Positions 16,632-25,073 of a DNA stretch of 42,472 nucleotides are shown here, one piece after another. The DNA comes from SAR202 cluster bacterium bin16 (lineage in GTDB: Bacteria; Chloroflexota; Dehalococcoidia; Lucifugimonadales; Australimonadaceae). Each line of letters begins with the position of its first letter. Position 1 is the first letter of the stretch. Where the stretch lies: assembly GCA_002238425.1 (NCBI GenBank), contig MPMJ01000026.1, forward strand, positions 1-42,472, written 5' to 3'. The notes under the pieces are model-generated. The model was not told the origin of the DNA, ran no database searches, and saw nothing but the letters and a program-made list of their open reading frames with translations. The translations under genes were made by a program, and so were the position numbers.

Positions 16632-17882
16632 ATGCCCCGTTCCCCACTGCGGCCCGTCGCACACGCCGCCAAGCTTGTTGCTACCCCCGTGGCAGACGTT
16701 GCCGCGCGCAGGGTGTTCTTCTCCACCGTCTCGAAGATCAAGGTCGGCTCGCTGCAAGTCGAGACGCCCGACGGCAAGTCCTATTCCTACCACACAAACA
16801 CGCGCGGCCCGCACGGCGTGCTGCGGATACACGACAACTCCTTCTACCGGCGCATGCTCGCGGGCGGCGAGATCGGCTTCGGCGAGGCGTACCAGGCCGG
16901 CGTCTGCAGCTCTCCCGACATCGTGCAACTGCTCATGGTGGCGATACTCAACCGGCGCGAAGTGGACCTGAATCGCGGGCCGATGCGCCTCCTCTCCAAG
17001 CGCTCCAACCTCCGCCTCCACCGTAAGCGGTTGAACACCAAAGAGCAGAGCAAGCACAACATCCACGCCCACTACGACATGGGCAACGAGTTCTTCGGGC
17101 TCTTCCTGGACCCGACGCTCACCTACTCCAGCGCTGTCTTCGCGTTCGACGGACAACTCCTCGCGGACGCGCAGATCAACAAGTACGACCGCATGTGCGA
17201 GCTCGCAGGCATCACCGCGGGGAGCCGGGTGCTGGAGGTCGGCAGTGGATGGGGCGGCTTCGCGATGCACGCGGCACGGGAGTACGGCTGCCACGTCACG
17301 ACCATCACACTCTCCCAGGAGCAGTTCGACCTGGCCTCGAAGCGCATCCAGGAGGCGGGGCTGAGCGACAGCGTCGACATCCGCCTCATGGACTACCGGG
17401 ACGTCGAGGGCACGTTCGACAGCATCGTCTCCATCGAGATGTTCGAGGCCGTCGGCGCGGAGTTCTTCGAGACATACTTCCTGAAGAGCGCGTCGCTGCT
17501 GAAGCCCGGCGGCAAGCTGGCGATGCAGGTCATCACTGTGCCCGACCGGAGCTTCGAGTCCCAGAAAGTCGGCGTGAACTGGATACAGAAATACATCTTC
17601 CCCGGCGGTGTGTTGCCATCGCTCGCCGCGATGGAGCAGGCGAACGCCCGCACCGGGCTCATCATCGCGTCCGCGCACCACATCGGACAGCACTACGCGG
17701 TGACCCTGCGGCTGTGGCGCAAGGCGTTCTGGGAGCACATAGAAGAAGTGCGCGCGCAAGGCTACGACGATCACTTCATCAAGACGTGGGACTACTACCT
17801 CGGGGCCTGCGAGGCTGGCTTTCTCTCACACAACACAGACGACATCCAGATCGTCTTCGAGAAACCCGCCATCCCCGCCTGA
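16632..17882 (+). CDS. cfa: Cyclopropane-fatty-acyl-phospholipid synthase family methyltransferase
   Basis: 416 residues from ATG 16632; the frame runs further back through the desaturase gene but that part is a shadow. Residues 148-168 read 'YDMGNEFFGLFLDPTLTYSS', the lipid-binding signature. The SAM site is 'VLEVGSGWGGF' (200-210). 'DRSFESQKVGVNWIQKYIFP' is a further family landmark. The enzyme adds a methylene from SAM across a cis double bond of a membrane phospholipid acyl chain. It lies directly after the desaturase that may supply the double bond. A methyl-branched product would need an extra reductase, which I do not see. Confidence 0.93.
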   Translation: MPRSPLRPVAHAAKLVATPVADVAARRVFFSTVSKIKVGSLQVETPDGKSYSYHTNTRGPHGVLRIHDNSFYRRMLAGGEIGFGEAYQAGVCSSPDIVQLLMVAILNRREVDLNRGPMRLLSKRSNLRLHRKRLNTKEQSKHNIHAHYDMGNEFFGLFLDPTLTYSSAVFAFDGQLLADAQINKYDRMCELAGITAGSRVLEVGSGWGGFAMHAAREYGCHVTTITLSQEQFDLASKRIQEAGLSDSVDIRLMDYRDVEGTFDSIVSIEMFEAVGAEFFETYFLKSASLLKPGGKLAMQVITVPDRSFESQKVGVNWIQKYIFPGGVLPSLAAMEQANARTGLIIASAHHIGQHYAVTLRLWRKAFWEHIEEVRAQGYDDHFIKTWDYYLGACEAGFLSHNTDDIQIVFEKPAIPA

Positions 17883-17924
17883 CTTCGGCCGTTCCCGCCC
17901 CTCCTCATCGTTCACGCGTTTCCC

Positions 17925-18024
17925 CGTCAGTCCCACGCTCTCCCGTCATTTCCCGCACTCCCCGTCAATTCCATGTTCCTCCGTCATGCCCGCGCCCCTT
18001 CGTCATTCCCGCGAAAGCGGGAAT
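17925..18024. repeat. Five-unit 19-bp tandem repeat ending in a hairpin
   Basis: CGTCA recurs at 17925, 17944, 17963, 17982 and 18001, exactly 19 bp apart. A typical unit is CGTCATTTCCCGCACTCCC. The last unit becomes the hairpin ATTCCCGC-GAAA-GCGGGAAT (18005-18024), a form of the widespread 'GTCATTCCCGC' dispersed palindrome. Confidence 0.75.
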
Positions 18025-18227
18025 CCAAGAGCGTGCGTCAACCCACACGACTGCGAAGCTGAGCCGGAAGCGGAGCCTCTCATGCCGCCGGAATCCGGGG
18101 CGCCATTTCTCTGACACCAGCCCCTTACGCCAACCCTCCTCGACTCCGTACGCTGTCCCTGGAGGACAGCGCAGTTGCCGGTGCCACGCAACATCAACCG
18201 AATGGCTCTCCCGCACGAACGGACCGG

Positions 18228-18353
18228 AATGAGCCGTTCTGAGCCGTTCTTGACCCCGGATGAACTGCAGATGAGCTGCTTTGGGCCGCTGAACGGTCCA
18301 CACACGGGGTCGATTCCAGAGGTGAGGTCAGGGGCATGAGCCGTTTTGAGCCG
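18228..18353. repeat. Two clusters of a 10-bp TGAGCCGTT repeat
   Basis: ATGAGCCGTTCTGAGCCGTT starts at about 18227 and ATGAGCCGTTTTGAGCCG at about 18335. In each cluster TGAGCC recurs at 10-bp spacing. A related array in the opposite orientation is at 41637-41797. Confidence 0.55.
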
Positions 18354-18489
18354 CAATTCCCCCGGAACCTTTCGCCGGACGAGTTGAAGGCGCCGCAGCT
18401 TGTGACACGCGCCCCTTGCGCGGCTCCATGCAGCGCGCAGACCATACCGACACAGGCCAACCTTCACTCGTATTCACTCCTAGCGCAAG

Positions 18490-18537
18490 GTACAATATAT
18501 GGGGATGGATGGGGCGAACAACCACTAGATGTTGGGT
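18490..18537 (+). promoter_or_regulatory. Candidate NrdR box pair and promoter for nrdAB
   Basis: GTACAATATATGGGGA (18490-18505) and CCACTAGATGTTGGGT (18522-18537) match the NrdR consensus ACACTATATATAGTGT at 10 and 11 of 16 positions by my count. Their starts are 32 bp apart, three helical turns, as in known NrdR pairs. The TACAAT -10-like hexamer (18491-18496) lies inside the first box. Confidence 0.55.
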
Positions 18538-18587
18538 ACTGCCCCCTTGACAAAGCAAGGGAAAGGGGATAAACAGAGGTTCCTTTT

Positions 18588-18645
18588 GCGTACGCGCTCG
18601 GGGTACGCGTACGGTGTGTACGGAGTACACACCGCGCGCGTACGC
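18588..18645 (+). promoter_or_regulatory. Nested hairpins in the nrdA leader
   Basis: The outer arms GCGTACGCGC (18588-18597) and GCGCGTACGC (18636-18645) are perfect complements. Inside is CGGTGTGTAC-GGA-GTACACACCG (18612-18634), a perfect 10-bp stem. The structure ends 26 bp before the nrdA start. Confidence 0.6.
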
Positions 18646-18671
18646 GATTCGTATAAGCCTAGGGGCATGAA

Positions 18672-21071
18672 ATGACTTACGTGGTGAGTACCGACCAGTT
18701 CAGCGCGGGGACGCCGGAGCAGATGCCGCCGGACGCAGCCGCGTCGACAACCATGCACGTCCGCAAGCGGAACGGAGGGCTCGAGCCCGCCGACGTGATG
18801 AAGATCGTGCGCGCGGTGGAACGCTCCTCCGGAGGACTGGACAGCGTTGATCCCCTGCGCGTCGCGACCCGCACCATCAGCGGACTGTACGACGGCGCGA
18901 CCACCAGCGAGCTGGACGAGCTCTCCATCCGCACCGCCGCGTCGCTCATCGCGGAGGAGCCTGAGTACTCCAAGCTGGCCGCGCGCCTCCTCGCCGTCTT
19001 CATAGACAAGGAAGTGCGCAATCAGGACATCCACTCCTTCTCCCAGTCCGTGAAGGCGGGGCACGCCCTCGGCCTGATCGACGACCACGTCGCGGAGTTC
19101 GCCGCGGTCAACGCGCGCAAGCTGGACGACGCCATCACGCCGGAGCGGGACAGGCTCTTCGAGTACTTCGGCGTCCGCACGCTGTACGACCGCTACCTCC
19201 TGAAGCATCCGGAGAGCAGGCAGAGCATCGAGACGCCGCAGCACTTCTTCCTGCGCATCGCCTGCGGGCTCGCCGAGAGCCCTGCCGACGCCATCGAGTT
19301 CTACGAGCTGATCTCCCGGTTGGACTACATGCCGAGTTCGCCCACGCTGTTCAACTCCGGCACGCGCCACTCCCAGATGTCGTCCTGCTACCTGCTCGAC
19401 TCCCCGCAGGACGACCTGGAGTCCATCTACAACCGCTACACGGACATCGCCAAGCTCTCCAAGTTCGCGGGCGGCATCGGCGTCTCCTTCTCGCGCGTGC
19501 GCTCGCAGGGTTCCCTTATCAAGGGAACGAACGGCACGTCCAACGGCATCGTGCCGTGGCTCAAGACGCTCGACTCCTCCGTCGCCGCCGTCAACCAGGG
19601 CGGCAAGCGCAAGGGCGCCGCGTGCGTCTACGTGGAGAGCTGGCACGCGGACATCGAGGACTTCCTCGAACTGAAGAACAACACCGGCGACGAGTCCCGG
19701 CGCGCGCACAACCTCAACCTCGCCAACTGGGTGCCGGACCTGTTCATGCAGCGCGTCGAGGAGGACGCCCTCTGGTCGCTCTTCGACCCGAAGGAACTGC
19801 CCGAGCTCGTGGACACCTACGGCGACGAGTTCGAGCGCATCTACACGCAGGCCGAGGCCGACGAGCGGTACGAGCGGCAGCTGCCCGCGCGTGAACTCTA
19901 CGCGCGGATGATGCGCACGCTCGCGCAGACCGGCAACGGCTGGATGACCTTCAAGGACACCTCCAACCGCAAGTCCAACCAGACCCTCCTGCCCCAGAAC
20001 GTCATCCACCTCTCCAACCTCTGCACGGAGATCCTGGAGGTCACCAACAAGGACGAGACCGCGGTCTGCAACCTCGGCTCCCTCAACCTCGGCCACTTCG
20101 TCACGGACGAGGGCGCGTTCGACTACGAGCGCCTGAACCGCGCCGTAAAGACCGCCGTCCGCTACCTGGACCGCGTGGTGGACATCAACTTCTATCCCAC
20201 CGACGCGGCGTCCTACTCCAACAGCAAGTGGCGGCCCGTCGGCCTCGGCGTCATGGGCCTGCAGGACGTCTTCTTCAAGATGCGGATGCCGTTCGACAGC
20301 CCGGAGGCCATCGAACTCGGCGCGCGCATCCAGGAAGAGGTCTACTACGGCGCGCTCGACACCTCATGCGCGCTCGCTGAGACGCGCGGTCAGCATGAGA
20401 CGTTCAAGGACACGCGCGCAGCCAGCGGCGAACTCCAGTTCGACTTCTGGGGAATCACCCCCAGCAAGCCGGAGTGGCCGGAGCTGCGGGAGCGCATCAA
20501 GCAGTTCGGGCTGCGGAACTCCCTGCTCATCGCCATCGCCCCCACCGCCACCATCGCCTCCATCTGCGGCGCCTACGAGTGCATCGAACCCCAGGTCTCC
20601 AACCTGTTCAAGCGCGAGACGCTCTCCGGCGAGTTCCTCCAGATCAACCACTACCTCGTCAACGACCTGAAGGAGCGCGGGCTCTGGACGGAAGCCATCC
20701 GCAACCGCATCAAGCTCAGCGACGGCTCCGTGCAGTACGTCGACGACATCCCTGACGACCTGAAGCGGCTCTACCAGACCGCCTGGGAGCTGCCGCAGAA
20801 GGCCCTGATAGACATGGCCGCCGCCCGCGGCCCATACATCGACCAGAGCCAGTCCCTCAACCTCTTCATGGCCGCGCCGACCATCGGCAAGCTCTCCTCC
20901 ATGTACCTCTACGCGTGGAAGACCGGCCTGAAGACCACCTACTACCTCCGCTCCCGCCCGGCGACGCGCATCACCCAGACCACCATCGCCGTCGCCGAGA
21001 AGGAGTACGCGGACCAGGATGCGATCGCGTGCTCCCTGGAGAACCCGGAGACCTGCGAAGCCTGTCAATAG
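18672..21071 (+). CDS. nrdA: Class Ia ribonucleoside-diphosphate reductase, large subunit
   Basis: 799 residues. An ATP-cone allosteric domain covers about residues 27-118 ('VRKRNGGLEPADVMKIVRAV'). The catalytic core has C239 ('SQMSSCYLLD'), N449, C451 and E453 ('SNLCTEI') and C466 ('VCNLGS'), which form the active-site disulfide pair and thiyl-radical site. The C-terminal 'CEACQ' gives the mobile redox pair C795/C798. The enzyme reduces NDPs to dNDPs using the radical made by NrdB, encoded 147 bp downstream. AGGGG precedes the ATG at 18672. The gene has a candidate NrdR operator and a structured leader. Confidence 0.96.
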   Translation: MTYVVSTDQFSAGTPEQMPPDAAASTTMHVRKRNGGLEPADVMKIVRAVERSSGGLDSVDPLRVATRTISGLYDGATTSELDELSIRTAASLIAEEPEYSKLAARLLAVFIDKEVRNQDIHSFSQSVKAGHALGLIDDHVAEFAAVNARKLDDAITPERDRLFEYFGVRTLYDRYLLKHPESRQSIETPQHFFLRIACGLAESPADAIEFYELISRLDYMPSSPTLFNSGTRHSQMSSCYLLDSPQDDLESIYNRYTDIAKLSKFAGGIGVSFSRVRSQGSLIKGTNGTSNGIVPWLKTLDSSVAAVNQGGKRKGAACVYVESWHADIEDFLELKNNTGDESRRAHNLNLANWVPDLFMQRVEEDALWSLFDPKELPELVDTYGDEFERIYTQAEADERYERQLPARELYARMMRTLAQTGNGWMTFKDTSNRKSNQTLLPQNVIHLSNLCTEILEVTNKDETAVCNLGSLNLGHFVTDEGAFDYERLNRAVKTAVRYLDRVVDINFYPTDAASYSNSKWRPVGLGVMGLQDVFFKMRMPFDSPEAIELGARIQEEVYYGALDTSCALAETRGQHETFKDTRAASGELQFDFWGITPSKPEWPELRERIKQFGLRNSLLIAIAPTATIASICGAYECIEPQVSNLFKRETLSGEFLQINHYLVNDLKERGLWTEAIRNRIKLSDGSVQYVDDIPDDLKRLYQTAWELPQKALIDMAAARGPYIDQSQSLNLFMAAPTIGKLSSMYLYAWKTGLKTTYYLRSRPATRITQTTIAVAEKEYADQDAIACSLENPETCEACQ

Positions 21072-21173
21072 GCGGGCGAACCCGGACGAGCCCGCCCTGC
21101 GATAAGCAGCGCGGGCTTGTTCGCGACGATACGTTTCGACCTTGGAAAGCACCGCTCCCCTACGGGGAGCGGT
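21071..21173 (+). promoter_or_regulatory. Hairpins between nrdA and nrdB
   Basis: ACCGCTCCCC-TAC-GGGGAGCGGT (21151-21173) is a perfect 10-bp hairpin without a following T run. Upstream, GCCCGCC (21090-21096) can pair either with GGCGGGC (21071-21077) or, over six bases, with GCGGGC (21111-21116), which is followed by TTGTT. These may tune mRNA stability or the ratio of the two subunits. Confidence 0.45.
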
Positions 21174-21218
21174 ACGTGACCGAATACGACATACGCGAAC
21201 AGAACACGGAGACACGCG

Positions 21219-22217
21219 ATGATCCTCGAACCAGGACTCAACCTCACACTCCGGCCCATGCGCTACCCGGACTTCTACGAGATGTACAAGAACGGGATAC
21301 GCAATACGTGGACCGTCGACGAGGTTGACTGGTCGGACGACATAAAGGACCTGACCGGGAAGCTCTCCCCGCCGGAGCAGCACCTCATCCAGCGGCTCGT
21401 CGCGTTCTTCGCCACCGGCGACTCCATCGTCGCCAACAATCTCGTGCTCAACCTCTACAAGCACATCAACGCGCCCGAGGCCCGGCTCTACCTCTCGCGC
21501 CAGCTCTTCGAGGAGGCGCTCCACGTCCAGTTCTACCTCACCCTCCTCGACACCTACATCCCGGACGTCGACGAGCGGCACGAGATGTTCCGCGCCATCG
21601 AGACCATCCCCTCCATCAAACAGAAGGCCGACTTCTGCTTCAAGTGGATCGACTCCATCCATGACCTCGACACGCTGGACACGGACGACCAGAAGCGCCA
21701 GTTCCTGCTCAACCTCATCTGCTTCGCCACCTGCATCGAGGGGCTCTTCTTCTACGCCGCGTTCGCCTACGTCTACTTCATGCGCTCCAAGGGGCTGCTG
21801 AACGGGCTCGCGTCCGGCACCAACTGGGTCTTCCGCGACGAATCAGCCCACATGGAGTTCGGGCTGCAGGTCATCCGCACCGCGCGCGAGGAGTACCCCC
21901 ACCTGATCGACGAGCGCTTCGAGGAGCAGGTGACGCAGATGGTCCAAGAGGCCGTCGACTGCGAGACGCAGTTCGCCGAGGACCTGCTGGAGGGCGGCGT
22001 CGCCGGCCTTACCGTGGTCGAGGTGCGCCAGTACCTCGAGTACGTCGCCGACCAGCGCCTCACCAACCTCGGCCTGCCAACCTACTTCGGCACGCGCAAC
22101 CCGCTCACCTTCATGGAGCTGCAGGACGTGCAGGAACTCTCCAACTTCTTCGAGCGCCGCGTCTCCGCCTACCAGGTCGCCGTCACCGGCCAGGTCGCCT
22201 TCAACGAAGAGTTCTAG
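21219..22217 (+). CDS. nrdB: Class Ia ribonucleoside-diphosphate reductase, small subunit
   Basis: 332 residues, ferritin-like. Di-iron ligands include D68 ('FATGDSIV'), E99 and H102 ('FEEALHVQFY'), the Glu of 'CIEGLFF', and Glu/His in 'RDESAHMEF'. Y106 lies four residues after H102, in register with the radical Tyr122 of E. coli NrdB, so this is a tyrosyl-radical type rather than class Ic. It generates and stores the radical used by NrdA. GGAG lies seven bases before the ATG. The rest of the region to 22489 (272 bp) shows nothing I can name. Confidence 0.95.
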   Translation: MILEPGLNLTLRPMRYPDFYEMYKNGIRNTWTVDEVDWSDDIKDLTGKLSPPEQHLIQRLVAFFATGDSIVANNLVLNLYKHINAPEARLYLSRQLFEEALHVQFYLTLLDTYIPDVDERHEMFRAIETIPSIKQKADFCFKWIDSIHDLDTLDTDDQKRQFLLNLICFATCIEGLFFYAAFAYVYFMRSKGLLNGLASGTNWVFRDESAHMEFGLQVIRTAREEYPHLIDERFEEQVTQMVQEAVDCETQFAEDLLEGGVAGLTVVEVRQYLEYVADQRLTNLGLPTYFGTRNPLTFMELQDVQELSNFFERRVSAYQVAVTGQVAFNEEF

Positions 22218-22489
22218 GGGACCTGTGACATCTGCCCGTTGCGCCGACGGGACATCCCTGCGTACCTTGTTCCTGACGGCTGCGAACCCCTGCCCTGTTC
22301 CCTGGCAGAAGCCTGTTGCAGATCGTTGTATTCCCGTTGCTTTGGAGTCGCTGTCTGTAGGATTCGCCGATGCAAAGCGCAGCCCGACCGTTGCAGGTAC
22401 GAGCCGGATTCACGAGTGAAATACGCCAGATGCGACAGAAAGCAACAGAAAACAGAAGAACGACGCCCCGGCAGACCTTCGCGTTCCCC

Positions 22490-23916
22490 TCACTCCAGGT
22501 CCACTAACCCGTCAGCATCACCGACCCCGCTATCGACCGCCGCCTTGCCGACAGCGTATGCCACCTTGCGGTGCACCTCTGGGTCGAGCGGAGTGGGGCT
22601 GAGATCGCCGTAGGGCGTTGCCTCCATGAGCGCCTCGCCCGCCGCGATGAGCATCGCCCGGTTGATCTCCCCCGCCTGCGTGCTGAGCGCCCCGCGCCAG
22701 ATGCCGGGGTAGCCCAGCAGGTTGTTCACGGTCGTGCCGTCGGCGGCGAGCGCCGCCCCTGCCTCGATCGCCAGCGCCGGACGTATCTCCGGGTCCGGGT
22801 TGGAGAGCGCGAACACCACCTGCCCGCTGCGCACCGCCTCCGGCGCGATGAGGCCCGGCACGCCCGTCGTCGAGACCACCACGTCCGCCGTCGCCATGAT
22901 CTCGTCCAGCGATGCCACACGTCCGCCGTGCTGCTGATGGCGGGCGATGCAGTCCTCGTTCACATCCGCGCCCACCACTGGCCTGCCCGTGGCGTGCATC
23001 AGAAGCGACGCCACCGCCTGCCCCGCCGCGCCGCGTCCCCCCTGCCCGCCCTGCCGGTGGCGTGCACAAGAGCCACCCCCCCCGCCTCCCCCGCCGCGCC
23101 GAGTCCCACCTGCCCTATCGTCACGTCGGAGAGCCGCCTGCCGGTCGTCCGCATCGCGCTCATCAGCGCCCCGAGCACAACCGCGGCGGTGCCGTCCTGG
23201 TCGTCCTGCATCACGGGGATGCTGAGCCGCTCGCGCAGCTTCGCCACGATGTCGAAGCACGCGGGCGCGGCGACGTCCTCCACGTGGATGCCGCTGTACG
23301 TCGGCGCGACCCGGACGACGGCCTCGACAAACTCGTCTGCAGTCGAAGACTGCACGAGCAACGGCGCGCCGTTCACCCCCGCGAACTGCTGGAGCAGCGC
23401 GGCCTTGCCCTCCATGACCGGCATCGCGGGCGCGAGCCCGATCCGCCCGAGGCCCAGCACCGCCGTGCCATCCGTCACGATGGCGACCGTGCTCCCGATG
23501 GACGTGAACCGCCGCGCCAGGCTCGGCTGCGCGTAGATAGCGCGGCATATCTCCGCCACGCCGGGCGTGTACACCTTCCGCAGCATCGCGATGTCCTGCA
23601 CCGGCTGTCTGCTCACGATCGCGATCTTGCCACCCTGGTGCAGGTCCATCACCTCGTCGCGCGTCTCCGTGACGCGCACGCCCTTCACCTGCCCCACCGC
23701 GCGCAGCACCTCCAGCAGGTGCGTCTCGTCCTCCACGTGCACGTCGATGTCGCGCAGCACGTAGCTCTGGCTCAGGTGCACGGTCTGGATGTTGCCGATA
23801 TTCGCACCCGCGCCGCCGATGGCCGACGCAAGCGCGCCCAGCACGCCGGGGATATTCTCGTTGCGCACCTGCACGGTGCGGATCAGGCCGTAGTTCGTCG
23901 TGTTCGTCGTGACCAC
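22490..23916 (-). pseudogene. NAD(P)-dependent malic enzyme with N-terminal ACT domain, frameshifted by a 68-bp duplication
   Basis: The gene starts at GTG 23916 after GGAGG and encodes an ACT domain ('YGLIRTVQVRNENIPGVLGA'), then the malic enzyme catalytic part ('MLRKVYTPGVAEICRAIY', 'AIVTDGTAVLGLGRIG', 'MPVMEGKAALLQQFAG', 'MQDDQDGTAAVVLGAL'). At the cofactor site 'VGQVGLGAAG'-type sequence the frame is lost. It resumes in another frame with 'ASLLMHATGRPVVGADVNED' and continues to the stop. The shift is caused by an imperfect 68-bp tandem repeat (22982-23116). Removing one unit gives an uninterrupted 452-residue protein of normal length. It would oxidatively decarboxylate malate to pyruvate. 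Whether the lesion is biological or an assembly error is open. Confidence 0.82.
22982..23116. repeat. Imperfect 68-bp tandem duplication in the malic enzyme gene
   Basis: CCTGCC-GTGGCGTGCA recurs at 22982 and 23050, and CCGCCGCGCC at 23023 and 23091, each 68 bp apart. The copy at higher coordinates has lost most A and T bases and has homopolymer runs of C. The length is not a multiple of three. Confidence 0.8.
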
Positions 23917-23967
23917 GCTGCGCCTCCTGCAGTCCGGGGGGAGGGCGCCAGTATCGCACCGACGCGC

Positions 23968-23973
23968 TAGAAT
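23968..23973 (+). promoter_or_regulatory. Candidate -10 element (TAGAAT) for the alpha/beta hydrolase gene
   Basis: TAGAAT lies 32 bp before the ATG at 24006, in the divergent spacer between this gene and the malic enzyme. No clear -35 was seen. Confidence 0.35.
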
Positions 23974-24005
23974 CGCTGCCACCTACGGATGCACGGAGTT
24001 GCGCG

Positions 24006-24967
24006 ATGCCGAACGTTACAGTGGACGGAGCCGCCATCGAGTACGCGGAGGCGGGCAGCGGCCTGCCCCTCGTGTTCTGCCACGAGTTCGCGGGCAGCAT
24101 GGAGAGCTGGGAGCACCAAGTGAACTACTTCTCCCGCCGCTACCGCACGGTCACCTACAACGCGAAGGGCTACCCGCCCTCCGAGGTCCCGGCGAACTGG
24201 GAGGAGTACACGTGGGCCCACCAGGTCGCCGTGCTGCTCGGGCTGCTCGACGCGCTGGGCATAGAGCGGGCGCACGTCTGCGGGCTCTCTATGGGCGCGT
24301 ACACGGCTGTGCAGTTCATGCTCGCGCACCCGGAGCGCTGCCTCAGTGTCGTTGCGGCGGGTGTCGGCACCGGCAGCGACGACCCCGCGTCGTTCCTGAC
24401 CGAGTCCGAGGAGCGCGCGGGGCTGCTGGAGGTCAATGGCATGGCGGGGATGGAGGCGTACCTCTCCGGCTCGACGCGCATCCGGTTCCGTGAGAAGGAC
24501 CCCGCGGGCTGGGACCGGTTCGCGGCACTCTTCCTCGCGCACTCGGCCACAGGCTCCGCCAACACGCTGCGCGGCTTCCAGGGCAGGCGTCCGAGCCTCT
24601 ACACGCGCGAGGCCGACCTGGCGGCGCTCCCCGCGCCCCTCCTCCTCCTCCGCGGCGGCCGGCCTCCGGGGGCGGCCGCCGGAGCCTCTACACGCGCGAG
24701 GCCGACCTGGCGGCGCTCGCCGTGCCCCTGCTCATCGTCTGCGGCGACGAGGACGACCCCTGCGTCGGGCCGTCGCTCTTCCTGCGGCGCACGGTGGCGA
24801 ACTCAGGGCTCGCGGTGCTGCCGCACACGGGACACGCCTGCAATCTGGAGGAGCCGGCCGCGTTCAACACAGCCGTCGCCGAGTTCCTTGCCCAGGCCGA
24901 AGCCGGGAAGTGGGGGCCGCGCCCCCAGGACAGCGGCGACAACTGGGCCGCGTCGCTCGCGCGCTGA
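24006..24967 (+). pseudogene. Alpha/beta hydrolase, frameshifted by an 89-bp duplication
   Basis: The N-terminal part is a normal alpha/beta hydrolase: the oxyanion-region 'LVFCHEFAGS', and the nucleophile elbow 'CGLSMG'. After 'GRRPSLYTREADLAAL' the frame is lost, and the remainder continues in another frame from about 24720: 'PLLIVCGDEDDP' (catalytic Asp region) and 'HTGHACNLEEP' (catalytic His). Collapsing one unit of the 89-bp tandem repeat at 24593-24770 joins the parts into an intact 290-residue enzyme with Ser, Asp and His all present. As in the malic enzyme gene, this may be real decay or an assembly artefact. Substrate unknown. Confidence 0.8.
24593..24770. repeat. Imperfect 89-bp tandem duplication in the alpha/beta hydrolase gene
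   Basis: GAGCCTCTACACGCGCGAGG occurs at 24593 and again at 24682. The first unit matches the second for about 45 bp, then degenerates into C/G-rich sequence where the second has normal coding sequence. The length is not a multiple of three. Confidence 0.8.
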
Positions 24968-24983
24968 CGAATTGGGCCTTACC

Positions 24984-25006
24984 CCTTCCCCCTTGATGGG
25001 GGAAGG
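24984..25006 (+). terminator. Hairpin after the alpha/beta hydrolase gene
   Basis: CCTTCCCCC-TTGAT-GGGGGAAGG is a perfect 9-bp stem beginning 16 bp after the stop. No T run follows, and similar C-rich/G-rich hairpins are common dispersed repeats in bacteria, so it may be a repeat rather than a terminator. Confidence 0.45.
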
Positions 25007-25073
25007 TGGGATGGGGGTGATTCGACGAGGTGCAGGTAGCGCCCACGCTAGATGTAGTTCCCAGGGACGTTGT

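Larger units (their letters stand above)
17883..18489. other. Repeat-rich intergenic region without recognisable genes
   Basis: No reading frame here has convincing coding character. It contains a 19-bp-period tandem repeat (17925-18024), two copies of a TGAGCCGTT repeat near 18228 and 18335, and then the nrdA control region. Confidence 0.6.

Noticed and set aside
17925..18024. CRISPR array
   Set aside because: Units are 19 bp with no unique spacers between them, and no cas genes are present.
22999..23116. Programmed frameshift in the malic enzyme
   Set aside because: The shift coincides with a 68-bp near-duplicate and there is no slippery site; collapse of the duplication explains it fully.
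24284..24300. Haloperoxidase or dehalogenase call for the alpha/beta hydrolase
   Set aside because: The nucleophile is Ser (GLSMG) and nothing else visible distinguishes a subfamily.
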